In this document: in pieces, positions 48,601-62,879 of the stretch
Layout: the number at the start of each line of letters is the position of its first letter
How positions within the stretch are numbered: the first letter of the stretch is position 1
From: Casuarius casuarius
Taxonomy: Eukaryota; Chordata; Aves; Casuariiformes; Casuariidae
NCBI GenBank assembly: GCA_003342895.1
Contig: PTFA01000028.1
Coordinates: 4,052,433 to 4,116,432, forward strand
DNA: 64,000 nucleotides
Reading direction: 5' to 3'
Notes under the pieces: model-generated
Database searches by the model: none
Told to the model about the DNA's origin: nothing
Seen by the model: the letters and a program-made list of their open reading frames with translations, nothing else
Program-made: the position numbers and the translations under genes

Positions 48601-51600
48601 CAATAATTATAGAAGTCCCATTTGGCTAGTTACCAATGCAGTCTTAAAAGGTAGGAGTGAACATGCATGCTCATCTACTCTCTCTGCTCCCTTTCATGGT
48701 TGTTCAGAATGTTAATATGTGCAGAATTCCTTTTCTTTGAATGTTTACATCTTAAATTTTGAGTAGATAATGGCCAGTTCTTCGAAGAATAGATCCAGAT
48801 CAGAACCTCCTTTGGGCTGGGGGTTTGGGTTTTGGTAAATGTGGTGTGAGGCTTCAGGGTGGCAAGTCACTGAGATCTTAAACTTTGAATTAAAAAGCCT
48901 AAAGTTTGGAATTCACATTTACCACTGGCTGATAAAGGATGGCAGGATCTTTTTTCCTTCTCTATAAATGTAGTATCATTGTATATTTTGAACTTATCAA
49001 TATCGTTTTCATCCCAAAGAGACTGTAGAAAAATGATACCATATTCACCGACCCCTTTTTATCTGTAAAAACAGGATAAGTTTATAGAAGGGCATTTATA
49101 AAGTATTTTAGTTAAAACATTTTTATATGGCATACATATAAACAGCAAAAGTGGTTCTAACTAAATTGCAAATATAGCTCTGAGTTGCGAATTAACTGAT
49201 ATCTGGCATTGCTGTCTGATCTGTTTATCTCTTTTCTGTGGCTTGGAAACAGGAATAACTCTTTAAAATTGCTCTGTTTATCCTTACATTATGTTTTAGA
49301 TAAGTCAGTGAAATTTTTTGTTCATTTTTCCTCTTCTATAATCAATTAGGTTGTGTGTTCCATTTAACTTTTCACTTAGAATTTTTGTCAGATTTCTGAT
49401 TAAGGCATATCTTTATTGCGCATCTTTGAATATTTATTCAAATTAAATATTTTAGGGTTCTTCTACACAGAAGTGAGAGAAATGAAAAAGCCTAAAATGC
49501 AATGTGGTTTGTGCATGATATGGTTTTTCCCTCTCAGTTCAGGAAGTTCCAAGAATCATTCATCGCTGTATGAAGGCTTATCTCCTGGGATACATACTAC
49601 ATTGTCATTTTCAGATGACAATCCTGCATTTACTAACTGGAAGTCATAGCAAATCTAGTAGTAATTGCTCACAGAGGCTTTTCTAGATTGTTATTTCAGA
49701 AATTTTTCTGTGGCTTCTATATGAAATCCCACACAGGAATTATGAAACCCAAACAACAAGAAAGGGAGTATCTGGAAGATTCATTTCAGATCTATTATTT
49801 ATGACTTACTTGTGACATTTTAAAATAAGGTTTAGAGGAAAGAAACTGGAGAGAAGGTTCTTGTCACTTAAGATTGAAGAATGTTCATACAGCTGTTATT
49901 ACTGGCATATGATTATGGATCATTGCAAAAGAAAATAGCTTTTCCATATCTTACCTTCATTTTGAAATAATTAAATATCCTTCTTCATTTTATTTTTCTT
50001 GTTACGTATTTCATAAGAGTGTGGGGTTTTTTTTACGTATACCAAACTCACACTTTCAAAGTGTTCATTTTTGTCGTATTTTAGATTATTAGAAAGTCAG
50101 GAATCAGGAGAAAATAAAATTCTCCAAGAGAAAGCAAAGCTTTTCCTTTGTGGTGAGCTGCATCCGGGCTGAACATAAAATGGCTGTTAACTGCAATGAA
50201 CAGATGCCCCCTAGAAATATGAAGGTCCGGTACACGAAACAATTACATAGTTTGTCAAGAATTGCAGGTGCAAAAAAAATCAAAACTTACCAGTGAATTC
50301 TTTAGAATGTTACCTCTTTCTGCCAGTTTTTAGAGTATCCTGATTCTGCTCAGACTTATGTGCCATGATAAAATAATCATCAACCTTTTTATTAGTTGTG
50401 GGATGACATGCTTGAGTGGCTCCTGATTAACCAATACATACAGGATTGGTAATGGGCTCACCTAATTTTAGCCGGTCTAAACTAGTTGCCTGGGTTCTCT
50501 CTATAGTTAATGGAGAAGAGGAGGCGTCCCCAGGGTGGAAAACATAACATCTTGAGGTAAGTATATAAATCCACCTTTTTTCCCTCAAGTAACATGTTCT
50601 CCTTCCAAGTTCAGGATGCTCAGTCTCCTTTTAAAAGGACAGATCTTTACTTAAGGGCAAATATGCATCTTGCAAAGCTGAAACTACAATTAAATCTCAG
50701 AAGAGAATGAAGAGGAATTTTTTTACTTCTTTATGTCAAAAGGAAATGTAACCATTTTAATAAATAAATGAGTGGCTTAGGATACAGCAGCAATACACAG
50801 ATTTAGAAGGCTAGAGTAGTTCAGTTCTTGTTTCCAGACATCCTTATAATATAATACATACTTTGGACATGAATATAGCTGAGTAGATTTTTGTTCTTAA
50901 GAGTATTTTCTTTTATATTTTTAAGGACAGGTAGAACTTTTCTTACACTCCTTCAGATTTCCCAAAGTTTTTACTTTTTTATTCCATACTAGCTTCTGAC
51001 ATGAATTGATTTTGTTCTGATTTACAGCCCTCTGTAGTCTGCGCCATTGCATACACTTATCATAAGCCACATACTTTGTTTTCAGAGCACTGATTTTTTT
51101 CCTCTCCCATTTGTTTGCAGAAGAATTAATATTCAGAGCTAATAAGGCTCTTAGTAAAAGTACACATTCATGTGGTGATTATGGTTTTCTACTTCTTGAT
51201 TTGGGAGATTTTTCAGTCCTGACCATAGTCTGTCTGCTTTTATTGAGAGATTAAATCCATTTCACTTGTCAGTCTTTGCTTTAAGGGATTTCTTAGTCAT
51301 CAGGCATAACTGCGCCTTCAGTCCTTTATTGGCTCTGCTGATCTTGCAATTTTCAGGGAAAAAGAAATGGTCTTTTTGAATGGTGTGCAGTGGAAGGTCA
51401 TTATACATTCTTGAAGGCAGTGCCACATACTACAAAAGCAAAAGTGGCTGTCTTTTTAAACAAAATCTGGAAGTGAAAACTCAGGTTCTGAATTTGATGT
51501 CCTATGCATCCCTCACAGTTCATCGACAACAGTAGGAATTCACAAGGGAATCCTTGAAGAGGGAATGTTTTTAACTGTTGCCCTGATCCCAACAATACTT

Positions 51601-54600
51601 TGCTCTGTACAGCAAAATTGTGATAAAAGAGTAAATCGTGTCTTCAGGCAAATAATAAATAATAAGAAGGTTTAAAAAAGAAATCATTCTTTTGTTTTAG
51701 GCTTTAACTACAGAAGATTATTTTTGGATCTGCAAACTGAATGTTGTTTGTCCTGTGTTCTTACCTTTTCAAAAGACTCTCTGTACAGAGTCAACCAAGT
51801 GATGGCTGTGGCACTTTTTTCAATAAAATTAAATTATCAGCTTTATGTTTCAATGGGAAAATCAGCTGAAAAAATCATTAATTTCAGAGGAGGTTGCCCT
51901 AGGTATTAAACTTCACAAGACTTGTAAAGTGCTTGTCTCAGGTAGATTTAATTTAGAATTTGGTATGTCGTACAAATGTCTCATACGGACAGTGTGAGCA
52001 TTCTCTTTGGACAAGGTTTGCATCTGAAGCGGAGATACCTCTTCATTCAAGAAAAGCCTTCACTTCAGTTTTAGCTTGTTCATGTACAGAGTTCTCTGAA
52101 TTTTGCACATTCATCTGTTAGGCTATTTTACATATTCTTTTAATTCTTACCTGTTTATTTTTGGAGTTTTCAGAAGTCTGTTAAATTCTAATTAAACAGA
52201 TAAAATCGTGCATTTCTGAATGAATGCCGTGCATAATTCTTGCCATGTTTGAGTGGTTGACAAGGTACTCCTGTGTTTGCAGCTAAACATCATTATATGA
52301 TGGAATAGTATCTTACAATTGCAACATATAAACTGTATGTAAGAATTATCATTATTTTAACCTTTTGATCAAATTTTAATGGACAAGTGTTACACACTCC
52401 CCTTGTAGTTAGCTTGCTATGATAGTCTACCGTTGTCCCACGTAGCCTAGAAATATAAGTTGGCGAGAGCTGTTGTGATGTGATGAAACAATCCTCTGGA
52501 GTCTGCTTTTCTCTCATGTCCCCAGTTTAGACTGTGGCACTCCCAGCCATACTGAAGAGTGTGTCAGAAATGGTACTTCCTTAAACTTAGTCTCCAATGG
52601 ATATTTGTCAGTATAAACTCCTGAGTGTAATTACATGGAAAAACCACTGTACATACATTGTTTACAATACCTTGTCTGTTCATTTTGTCAAAAAGCATTT
52701 CAATGAAGAAAAATAGAAGAAACTTTCTAAAAACATAAAGCATCTATTTTTTCTGATGTGTGGCGTAGCATCTGTCTCAGAAGATAAGATGCATTTCATC
52801 TGCTGTGAAGAGCATTGAGAAGAGAGATCTGTGTCCTTTAACTGCTATCAATTTTAATGCCTGTTTCTTTCCCCTGTCTTATCCAGCTATACACAATCCC
52901 ACACATTTTCCAGCTGCATCCAGAAAAGAGGAAGAGATTGACTGCTCAGTCTACTTCATTTGAATATAATGACCAATTTCTTAAATAGAGTTTTGAAGGC
53001 TTCTTGTGAAGCTGCCTGACTCTGTTTCACTAATATATTCTTTTTCTGGTACTTCTTTTTGTAGAAATTTTTCTGTATATTTTATGTCATTACTGCTTCA
53101 TCAAGTATGCATCTATGTTGACTTATTTAATAATATAACTCTGTTGGGATAATTAAGGTATATGTTCTTTCACTTACTGAAGACCGTGCAATGACAGAGG
53201 TATTTGCCTGTTAAAGATATTTAGCCCGTGAAATATTTTCCTGTGTGCTGTTTGTTTGAGTATTTTCCAGTGCGGGGAATTGACTGGAATTTGGCAGTCT
53301 CATTCAAAGAAATACTAATTTTTTAACACCATTTCACAGAAGAGTCCTGTTATATCATCTTCACTTGATTCCTGTCTGGCCTTTTTCCTTTACTCTTAAT
53401 TTTTTACCTGACATGAATTTTCATTTACTTACAATTGTATATTTAAAAACTATGCTTTAAGTGGTTTATTGTGTAGTACAGGAAAGTTTTGATGACCTTC
53501 TATTAAACTTGAGTATATTTTGAAGTATCAGATGTTCAGAATCCATCTTTCAAGGGCAAATGTTTTTATGAAGGATCTCATTTAATTTATACTGATAAGG
53601 AAGTTTCAGTATTGACTTTGTAAGTATCACATATACTTCAGAGGATTTCGGCCAACAGTGGACTGGTAACAATAAGAAGAAACTACCCATCTGATTCTTC
53701 ACGGGTAGACAGGCAATAGTTGGTACTGAAGAGACAGTCAACCCTAATACATTGCTAGAAAAAGAAGGGGTGTCTGAAAGAACAGGCCAGTGCTGTGGTT
53801 GTCACTCAATCTGGCAGGCTGCCTTTGACACACAGACAGAAAGCCTGCTATATTAGGACTGTCTGCTTCACCTAGCCATAGATGGATATAGCTGGGAGGA
53901 AGGAGATTATAGAAGCAGTCAGGAAAAGTTTTGAAGGTGTAAATAAGGTCCAATGCAGAATTTTTTTAACTTTTCCTTCTCTTTTTCTATGGATTCTGTA
54001 TTTTTTGAGGGAAGGAATAGAAAAAGCACTGCTCTGAAGATGCTGCATTGTGGATTTTTTTGGAACTACAGTGGAAATAGGTCATTCAGGTTCCCCAAGA
54101 TGAAGGGCTTATAGGTGTCCAATCAAATTGGGCTTATTGCATTAGCATATTTGGGGAATTATGGTGACTAAAGCCTACAGGTGTCAAAGAATGTTTGCAC
54201 TCTATGTCTGCTCTGAGCTGGTCATCTACAGGGTATACCTAAAAATACGGAGCTCAAGTGTGGTTTGTCCTTCTGCCCTGACAGCATATTCAGACTCATA
54301 AGCATACATCACTGCCTAGTGATGTAAAGTCACTTGGCAAAGCTTGCTAATAGGAATGGTCAGAACTATCTGCTTCCTTAAAAAGAGAAGGCTGGGAGAT
54401 GGTTTTATAACCTGAAAGATATCAGTTCTATGCTGTGTTTGATATCAGAAATGGAATAAATGTGGACGTACTGCAAGCTCTGCAATGGGGAGATGCCTTC
54501 CGTTACTCTCCAGCTACTTCAGAGCAGGTATAACTGACTCCAGTGGTGGGGTTTAACTCTGTTACTACACAGAAAGATAGGTCAGACAGAGGGAACCTTA

Positions 54601-56019
54601 ACTGGGCTGAAAAAACTATGAGAATCTTAGAGGATCTCTCTCCGATCTCTCCAAAGGACATATCTCCAAGCAGCAGCCCTGTCTGGTACTCAGAGATTAT
54701 TTTGCTTTTGGGGGGACATCTGAAATGTACCATTGTTTGCCCTGATCGGTAACTGTCAGGTAAGAAAAAAAAGGGAATAGCATAAATATACCAAGAAACA
54801 GATCATTACTACAAGAAGATGTTTCACCATGCTCTTACTTTTATGAGCAGAAGGATGAAGCTCAATTACCTGGCTTTTTTTCTAAATATTATTTATGTAA
54901 AAGGTTATAAAATTTACCAAGAACTGACAATATCAAGAAGATAAAACTTTGCATTTTCACCTCTTACCACTTAAAGATATATATGGGTTTTAATTTTGAT
55001 TTCATGTAACAGTAGTATCATGCATATCAACGCCATGAAAGTTTCCATATTTTGTTTTATAACTTTTCAAAGAATAGCAGTCAGGTTTTACCGTAGATAA
55101 AATTAACAATAAATGACTCTTTCTTCACATATGATTAAATGATGTAATTTCCTCACTGAAATAACATCCTTGTGGATTACAAAGCAATAAAAAACTAATG
55201 TTTTTATGATTTTTTTAAAATCAATGCTATTTTCCTCCTTTTCATTCTGCATTTTCATATAAAATCAATATGACTGAGATAATAATAAGCTTATTTCACT
55301 GAATGTTGATGTTAGCTCTGTCTTGTTCATGATATTATGGCTGACTCTGAGTTCAATAAATTATTCGTTCCCATAACTTTCAAAATGTCATGATCCTAAA
55401 CAGTGGGGAGTTTTTATTTGGCATTTTACCTGTGAGCATAAACTATAGTCTATAATGGAGCAGTCTGTAACAGAGACAAAACCAGGAGATCAGTTTTACT
55501 ATGAATTTCACTTTAATTGCAGCACAGCTGTAAAGAAGATGGGCTAGAGTTATAACACCAGTTGACCTCCTAAATGACGTGTTTCTGTTGAACTGATGAA
55601 CTCCTCACTGTATTTAACTCCTCGCTGTGTTTGCATACTGAGTGGTACGAATTGCTGATACACATCCTTTCAGAAAGGATGTGACACATTTATATTACAC
55701 TGAACTCTCTGAATAAGGGAACTAGGTTGTGTTGCTAAGGATACAAGATAGAGCAGAATGCTGCAGCCACTGCTGTGCTGGAAGATTACCTTTATGATTA
55801 TAAAGAGAAAACAAGAATAATCAGTTTTGTTGCACAGTTTTAGGTGACTGTCCAACTATTCACTGAAAAAGAATGATACAGGTTTGACATTTCTATGTTA
55901 AATCCTTTGTACGCAGTAACCTTCTAAACAGGAAGCCGGAAAAGATACAAAATTGCCTCAAGTGTAAAAGAGTATAGCGAAATAAAATGCAATTACCACT
56001 ATGTTATTATTAATTATTG

Positions 56020-56036
56020 CTATATATATATATTAC
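56020..56036 (+). repeat. Short (TA)n microsatellite
   Basis: A run of tatatatatatat within AT-rich sequence. Confidence 0.85.
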
Positions 56037-56227
56037 AAAAATTATTTTCTAACCCCCAAAAAGCAGCTTTTGCAGTTAATGTGTTTCAAAAAGCTGTAAA
56101 CTCAATGTGTTAAAACTTCCAGTAGCTCCAGTTAGCCTATTCTGGTTCACTTGTCTAGGATAAGAAATAGGAATTTTGAAAAGGGCTAATATGTTAAGAA
56201 GTGACTGAAGTAAAAAATGCACTTCAC

Positions 56228-56345
56228 TATGATGTGTGTATAGTATATATGGTATGTGTGTATATAGAGTACATATATCATGCATATACATATATATAGG
56301 TATACACACACACATAGAATATACATGCCATATTACAGTATATGG
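56228..56345 (+). repeat. Compound TG/TA/CA microsatellite
   Basis: Interrupted alternating purine-pyrimidine sequence: gatgtgtgtatag, then tatgtgtgtatatag, then acatatatatagg and tacacacacacatag. The left part is TG-rich and the right part CA-rich, so the block is also an imperfect inverted repeat. It is likely length-variable. The open frames crossing it (56076-56472, both strands) are products of the repeat. Confidence 0.88.
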
Positions 56346-56459
56346 TGTATGTATATTTGCAGTGGTTGACAATCTCATACCAAGACATGTATGTGATTCT
56401 GAGTCTTTAGACAGAGAACTTAAGAGATCTTTTCTGTGGATAAAATATGAATGCAATCA

Positions 56460-56510
56460 AAGTCAGATGTAAAACTCCCACTGATTTGAGAAGGCAAGGA
56501 TTTCAGTTTA
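56460..56510. repeat. Possible ancient sauropsid interspersed repeat
   Basis: The stretch aaactcccactgatttgaga-aggcaaggatttcag resembles an old repeat in which 'aactcccattgacttcagtgggag' is followed by 'gcaaggatttcagg'. Very short and assigned from memory. Confidence 0.28.
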
Positions 56511-59500
56511 CAAACACCACATGAACACTGAAAAAATGGGTGGTGTATTTCCTAAGCTATATCACCACTGTAGACATGTTTCTGATGGCTAGAAATTTTT
56601 TCGTCTTTTTTTTTTTAAATGGTCAGTGTGTTAACCACACTACTATATTTAAAGTGAGAAAAGAAGAAAAGAACGACTGTACACAGCACTTAGAGAATCC
56701 ATGAACATGCAGGCAACTAAGTGTCCGCGGAGACAAACTGATGTGTAAGTAGGCCTAAATAAACAGTGTAAGTGGCTTCCATTTCCTTCAGGTTGTTCCC
56801 ATGGCTGAAAGGGAGACCAGAAACAAACAAAAAAACCATAGATATTCTCACAGTGAAAACAAATTAATAGCAATATCTGGTCGTGTTGGTAAATGAATAT
56901 GCAATCATTATTGTGTACATTCTGTTCTTTCAAGCCTAAGTCTCCAGGCAGACTTTATCATTGCCTATATTTAGTTATTCAATTTTTCATTTGAATTCGA
57001 AACAGATTGTTTTTTGGCCTCTGCTCATACCGTCAGACTTCTGGTGCCCCTAGCATTTTAATTTATATTCCAGGACCAGCAAAACATACACTAACCAAAA
57101 GTGAGACAGAATAAAACCGGGAGAATAGAAGAGAGAAATGCTGGAACAAAAGCCCCAAAAGGAATATGCAGAATACAGCTAAAGGTGCTTTAGATGTTCT
57201 TGCTACCAACAGTGTTTCTCATTAATTTTATCATAGATGAAGTAATCACAGCATGACTACTGGGGCAGCCATGTTTTCTTGCTGCATACTCTGATGTTAG
57301 ATCTCTGCTGCCCCTGAACAGATGATCTTACCACTGTCCTTGCACACCAAATTGGTTGTAAGATCTTGAACTTTACAAACCCACCACTGTTCTGAATGAA
57401 ATGTGAGTGAGGAAGGGTGGTATTCAGAAAGAGACAAAATTAAAGTCCAGGAAAGATAGGATTCTTTTGTTCTCAAAGAGATGATTAATTTGTCCAGTAG
57501 GCACTGTTTTTCATTACCTTCTTTGTTCTGTCCTTTCTTATATTGCATTTTTTCCTTTTCATTTGTTCTTACATTTTTCTTCTTTTTTTTTGTGCGTTGG
57601 GCTACTTTCAAGTGAGCTGGGTTGTATGATATCCTATATTACTACAAGTATAGGTTATCTGACACTGGTCAGGTTAGGTTGGATTTATCACAGCTGTTAA
57701 GGGACTTCATTGGTTGTATTCACATCCACACAACTATTTAGCCCAGTGCAGCTGAGGAGAGGGAAGATCTTGTGTCTCAAACTTTATTTTAAATCTGGTA
57801 TAAGAAACTTTCCTATCTATTCAGATGTCTAGGGACATCTAGTTTTTCACTGTCTATACAATGGAGATTAGTAATAACTACTTGGGCTTACAGAAATTTA
57901 TGTAGAGTAAGTTTGTTTAGCATAATTGTTTATACAGATTTTTGTACATATATGGAAGTCCTTTGTAACGGACCTGATCTAGCATTCATCAGTTTTATCT
58001 GGGTTGCCCTAATTATATCAAGCTGGATATCCCAATTTCAAAGCCATTTTGGAGTATTCCAACCTAACTAACTTTAAAATTACAAATAGGTCTTTCAAAT
58101 ACTAATATTTATGTTTATGACCTAAGAGAAATGGTAAAGGGATAGAAACATTCAAATAAGATGGAGATTCGAGAGCTCTTAATTAAACTAGGACCCTCTT
58201 TAGAGCAAATACAGAAAAAACACCCCTCAGAAATAAAACTATGATGATGAACTTACTGTCCTAATGAGTGTCTGTCTTAACAGAATCAAGTTGTTCAGCT
58301 TCCAAGAGACAGCATTCAGAATATTACAGGATCCGTTTTTCTCTGCTTTCTTGTAGTGCATTCATTGGGCTGCTAAAATAGAAATTCTTGGGTTACATGA
58401 AATCTTTCTGTACACAAACACAGGTTTTTTAAGGGCACAGAGTTCTGCTATTAAAAGTCTGTTTGTTTCCTATGTACTTTTCATCATACCAGTTAATGTA
58501 CTTTTGAAGAAGGTACATTATCAACAGAATTGGTAAGTGAACCAACAAAAAAACTGTCTCAAAATTACAAATGTTTTCTGTTTCCGTTTATCAGGGTTTA
58601 AAATCGACCTCATTTTTATTTTTTAATAATGATTAAAAGAAATTTTATGGAAATTGAAAGGAAATATTGATTAATGAAGTAAAGAAGTAATCCTATCTTG
58701 CAGTGGCATTTAATTCTTGCTCCTCAGTACCATTTCACTTATTTAAGAAATTTAGTTTAATATATGTATTTGCCATGTTTTAAAACTTTACGAGGAAAAA
58801 CACAAATAGATAAGCATTTGCCTTTTTCTTGTTTTGATCTTACCCTAGCTCTTTCTCCCAAGTAGTAATGAATACTGCAGCGTACATGTTAATGCAAGCT
58901 AATTTTAATCCACATGCTATAGCTCTTGTTTTGTTTCAGGTGCATTGGTTGTCAGTTGCTGCAGGAATTAATATGAAAATCTTGCTGATGCATCAGATTT
59001 ATCACTATCTTTCTCCTATGGTGAATGTTGAGAATCAGCATATTAGTACATTGTGCTCATTTGATTGATGTATTTTAAATGTTCCCTGGATTCGTCTTCC
59101 TAGTAAACCTTGTGAATATACAACATCACATCTCTCTGTGACACAAGGAACTGAGAGTAGAAGGACACTTTGTTTCCAGAAGCTTATTTGGTGTAATATG
59201 TGTTTTAATTAATTTTTTAAGAGGAGTGCTTGGAGATGCATGTATTACAGACACTAAAATAGAGATAGGGTTAGATTGGCAGGGAAGTGACAGAAGTTTC
59301 ATATTGCAGCTGTCTTCAGTTAAATCAGTGCAGTAAATGTTTGGAACAGTCCAGTGTTATTACTCCTTTTATCTGTATTAGCGCATATGGGAGAAATATG
59401 ACAAAGTTCCTGTCTTTCACAGAGGAAAACAGACAGCAGAGTTATGTCTATGACTCAGCTGTGACTTCTAATTTGGTGCAAAAATGAGTGGCCTAATATA

Positions 59501-59529
59501 AATCACTCATCTAATATAAATCAGTGCAA

Positions 59530-59790
59530 ACAAATCTCCTCCTCTACAATCTGAGCTTGTCACTGGGGACAGGACGAGAAGTAAAAAACTCAAATTGTAA
59601 AGATGACGACTTTGGTTAGATGTCAGAAAGAACCTTCTAACTCTAAGAATAGTTGAGCATAGCAATAAATTGTATAGGGAAATTATGACCAGAGTTTTTT
59701 CAAAATAGGTAGGGCATGCATCCTGCTAGATATTATGCAGAAATACTTCAGTTCAGGATAGAGAGCCAGATGATCTACTCAGGTGCTTTC
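59530..59790 (+). mobile_element. Old CR1 LINE 3' fragment, plus strand
   Basis: Sense-strand CR1 order is visible: cttgtcactggggacaggac-gagaagtaa, then ggttagatgtcagaaagaac-cttctaactctaagaatagttgagca, then cagatgatctactcaggtgc near the end. This corresponds to 'actgaaggcaggacaagaagtaa', 'ggttagacattaggaagaacttcctaactataagg-atagtt' and 'ctagatgacctcttgaggt'. No open frame remains and the terminal repeats are not recognisable. Confidence 0.65.
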
Positions 59791-62700
59791 TTTCTTTTTA
59801 ACAAGTGACTGATAAAGGAATTTGCTTTAGGAGTATTTTCAGGAGGACAGGCTGCTTAGAGATTGCTCAAATACTATTCTTTAAAGTTTTCATTTTAAAT
59901 TATTGTACTGTGTAGCAGAATCTAAGAGATACAACCGGAAATCATAATAAATAGATCATCTCTGTAGGGCAGTAAATCAATGCTGGATTGTACTGTTTGT
60001 TCTCTGAATACAGTCAAAGGGACACAGTTTTCTAAGGCCATCAAGATTTCCTTCTAAGAGGAACATCAGCTAGAGTGTTAGGACTGGATTTTCAGACTTG
60101 TTACCTCTGCAACCGAGGCTTCAAACTGTACAGAGCCATTATTCTACACAGCACATTAAAATACTTGGGCAGCAAATATAAGTCCATTGCCAGGGAACTA
60201 GAGAATTCTGATTTCACAATGTGGCAATGGGAGGAGGAAGAGTTCAGGCTATTCATCTGTTTTGTCATTAACATTATAATTTCCTCTCTAATAAGATTGA
60301 AACATTTAATGAATTTTAGTAGCAGTAGAAGCCTGCTTGGTACAAGACTGTTTTTACAAGGTGAGTGTAAAACTTACTGTTTGCACAAATTTTCTCAGTG
60401 GCTTGCTTTAGTAGCATTTGCCTAGTAATCAACAGGAGCTGGTTATTTTAAAGCTTTACAGGCATTCCTCTGGTTCTAGTCTTGAAGCTGGATCTGTATA
60501 AAGAATTGTGGGTAGCTACGCACTGTACATAAATCTTCTGGCATCCAGGCCTGAGTTGGTTTTGCATATGTAGTAATAAACATTTTCAAATGAAGGAGGA
60601 ATCACATCTTCTGTGTCTGTCATGCATAATTCTCTATGATACGTGTTTTGATTTTTTTTCACAATGTAGAATTAAAGAGAAAAGTGTAGGTCCTTGATAA
60701 AGAGTGTTGAGAATTTTATTAAACCAAGGCCAAACTCATCGGTGATTTCTCACTTCAACTTTTAAGCACCATCAAATCAAAACCTACTACTAGGTGTTGT
60801 TCTAGTTTCTGGCAGTCATACCATGTATGAGGGACACTGCTGAATGCAATAAAAATCTAGATACTGGGCTGCATTGTAGCAACTCAGGAAGTTTTTCATT
60901 CGATAAAACTTACCATGAAATACCGCTTCAAAATCAAACTCCTTTAACCAGGAAAAAAAAAAATACCAGCACAACGGTGCAAAACTATCACTCCAACCGT
61001 TCTACTAGAAGATAGGACCACTACTATTCTGGACACTAAAATGGGAACTTATTTTATTTTTTAAACAAAAGTGCAAGTAGCAGCAAAAATGCAAATTCTG
61101 ACTGCATATTCATATAATCTGGGAGTGTTATATATACTACCAGCTTTGGAGGGGAATGGAAATGAGTTTCTGTTCAGTTTATCTCCTTTAAGTCACTGTC
61201 TTTCAACAGGACCAAAGGAATTTTTGCAGCTCTAGTACTGCAGATTTCATAAGCTAAGTAGCATTAATTCTGTCAAGTATTGCAAAAGACTCAAACCTCT
61301 CCTTATGCATTTCACAGAAGTTATGTTGTTGAACAGTTTTATCTTGGTGAGAGGTTCCCTCACACATGGTGAGTAGTGATTTTTATACCTATCTAGCTTC
61401 TGACAGAGGCAGGAATATTTCAGCAATGACTTATAATCATTTCTGTCTTTTGTGTTTCTTAATGTCTTAGCGTCGAGAGAGAGATTTTTGGCATTTTTTG
61501 CCTACTAGTCTGAAAAGACTCTTGTTTCCTGTGTATTTGTGCATAGCATATGGTATCTGAATTGTACCTGCAACAAAATGCTATAGCGTATAATTCATGA
61601 AGTGTATGAGACGTTCTCTGAAGTTCTTGTTTGCTGATGTTTCTCTTCCGTTGGCTCCACAATCTGTTTGTATGATAGTCCTTATGGCAGTTACATCCTA
61701 GGAATGGCTTCTTCGCAGGCCCGGATCAACTGTCCCTTTTTCAAACTTGGGACTTAGGACAAAGACATAAGGAGTCCTATTTGTGCTCAAACTTACTCCT
61801 TCCATTTCCCCAAAATATTTACTCTATAAATCTATGTAATTATAGACCCTAACAGCACCATACATTAGCACTTCCTCCCCAAACTGCTGTTCAGAAGTGG
61901 CTATATCATGTGGCGGGAGTGAGCTCAGGTCTGGAACTCCGGAACATCCTACCACCCCCATGTGTCCTGAGGGAAAGGTGTGCCATCACTTGTGTTGTAG
62001 TGAAAGGAAGAGCACTACTACGCACTGCAGTGGAGACATCTTGTACATGTTTTGTGTGGTATGCTTCTTTAGGAAGCCAGTTTTCTGTTTCAAGAGAATG
62101 TGTAAGGATTCCCCTGCTTTTCCTTCTTTGCACTTAAATTTGATTTTGGAAGAGGTAGATGTTTATGGAAGAATAATCTTTGAAATACGAGCCTGTAATG
62201 CAAAGGTGAGGAGGGTGAGGCAGACCTGTACCTTAAGGTTGGAGAGTTGAGTGATCAATGACGATCATTTTTATATGTCAGCTTATATGCAAGGCACACC
62301 TGTATAAGGTAGACACATTTTCTGCTTTAAGTAAGCCATTGTTCTCCATACTCAGTAAGTAATTTATCAGTCAAGTACTACGCATAGAATGACTATAGAG
62401 GATTTCTGACTAAATTGATTTATACTCAAATATTAGCAGTTCTGGAAACTTATACCTACATATCCCTAAAACCTGGCTGAGTTTGAATATTAGAGTCACT
62501 ACTGAAGACTATAAGTGAAGGTGTTACCAGTGTTTCAGGACAGCACAATGATCATCTAAATAGTTACGTAAGCCAGTTGGCGTCCTGCTAGTCTGAGGCA
62601 AAATAACAGAAAAACTGATACAGCATTTAGTTGACAAAGGATTAGAATACAGTTATTTCCTTAAGTTTAATTTAACAAAAAGAAATCTAATCAAGAATGA

Positions 62701-62879
62701 TTTCTTTTTTGAGAAAACTGTAAGTTAAATTAATAAAAATAAGGGCACAGTTGTAATAACTTTAAGCTTTCATAAAAGGCTAATTCATTATTGTATAAGA
62801 TCCTGTTTAAAAATGTTACTGCTCTTTAAGATCAATGTATCAAACATCAAAGAATATTAGGAACTGACTGATGAATCTC
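59791..62879. other. Non-coding DNA, no gene recognised
   Basis: No gene or transposon is recognised. Open frames at 60075-60425 (116 codons) and 61897-62250 (117 codons) have no known motifs, no coding-like context and, for the second, competing frames on the other strand. Confidence 0.55.

Larger units (their letters stand above)
43313..59529. other. Non-coding DNA, no gene recognised
   Basis: No gene can be supported across this stretch. Short open frames in less AT-rich patches (46203-46708, 47514-47927, 54503-54752) occur on both strands at once and match no family. Possible old repeat scraps lie at 45150-45790 and 56460-56510. Simple repeats are listed separately. A 50-nt segment with good splice-like borders at 50507-50556 is given as a finding only. 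Confidence 0.55.

Noticed and set aside
56076..56472. Open frames of 126 and 78 codons
   Set aside because: Both run through the TG/TA microsatellite and owe their length and tyrosine/isoleucine-rich content to it.
60075..60425. 116-codon plus-strand frame with a hydrophobic segment
   Set aside because: No recognisable family, no signal peptide at the start and no gene-like context; a chance frame is the simplest reading.
61897..62250. 117-codon plus-strand frame
   Set aside because: Competing frames on the same and opposite strands cover the same patch and none shows known motifs.
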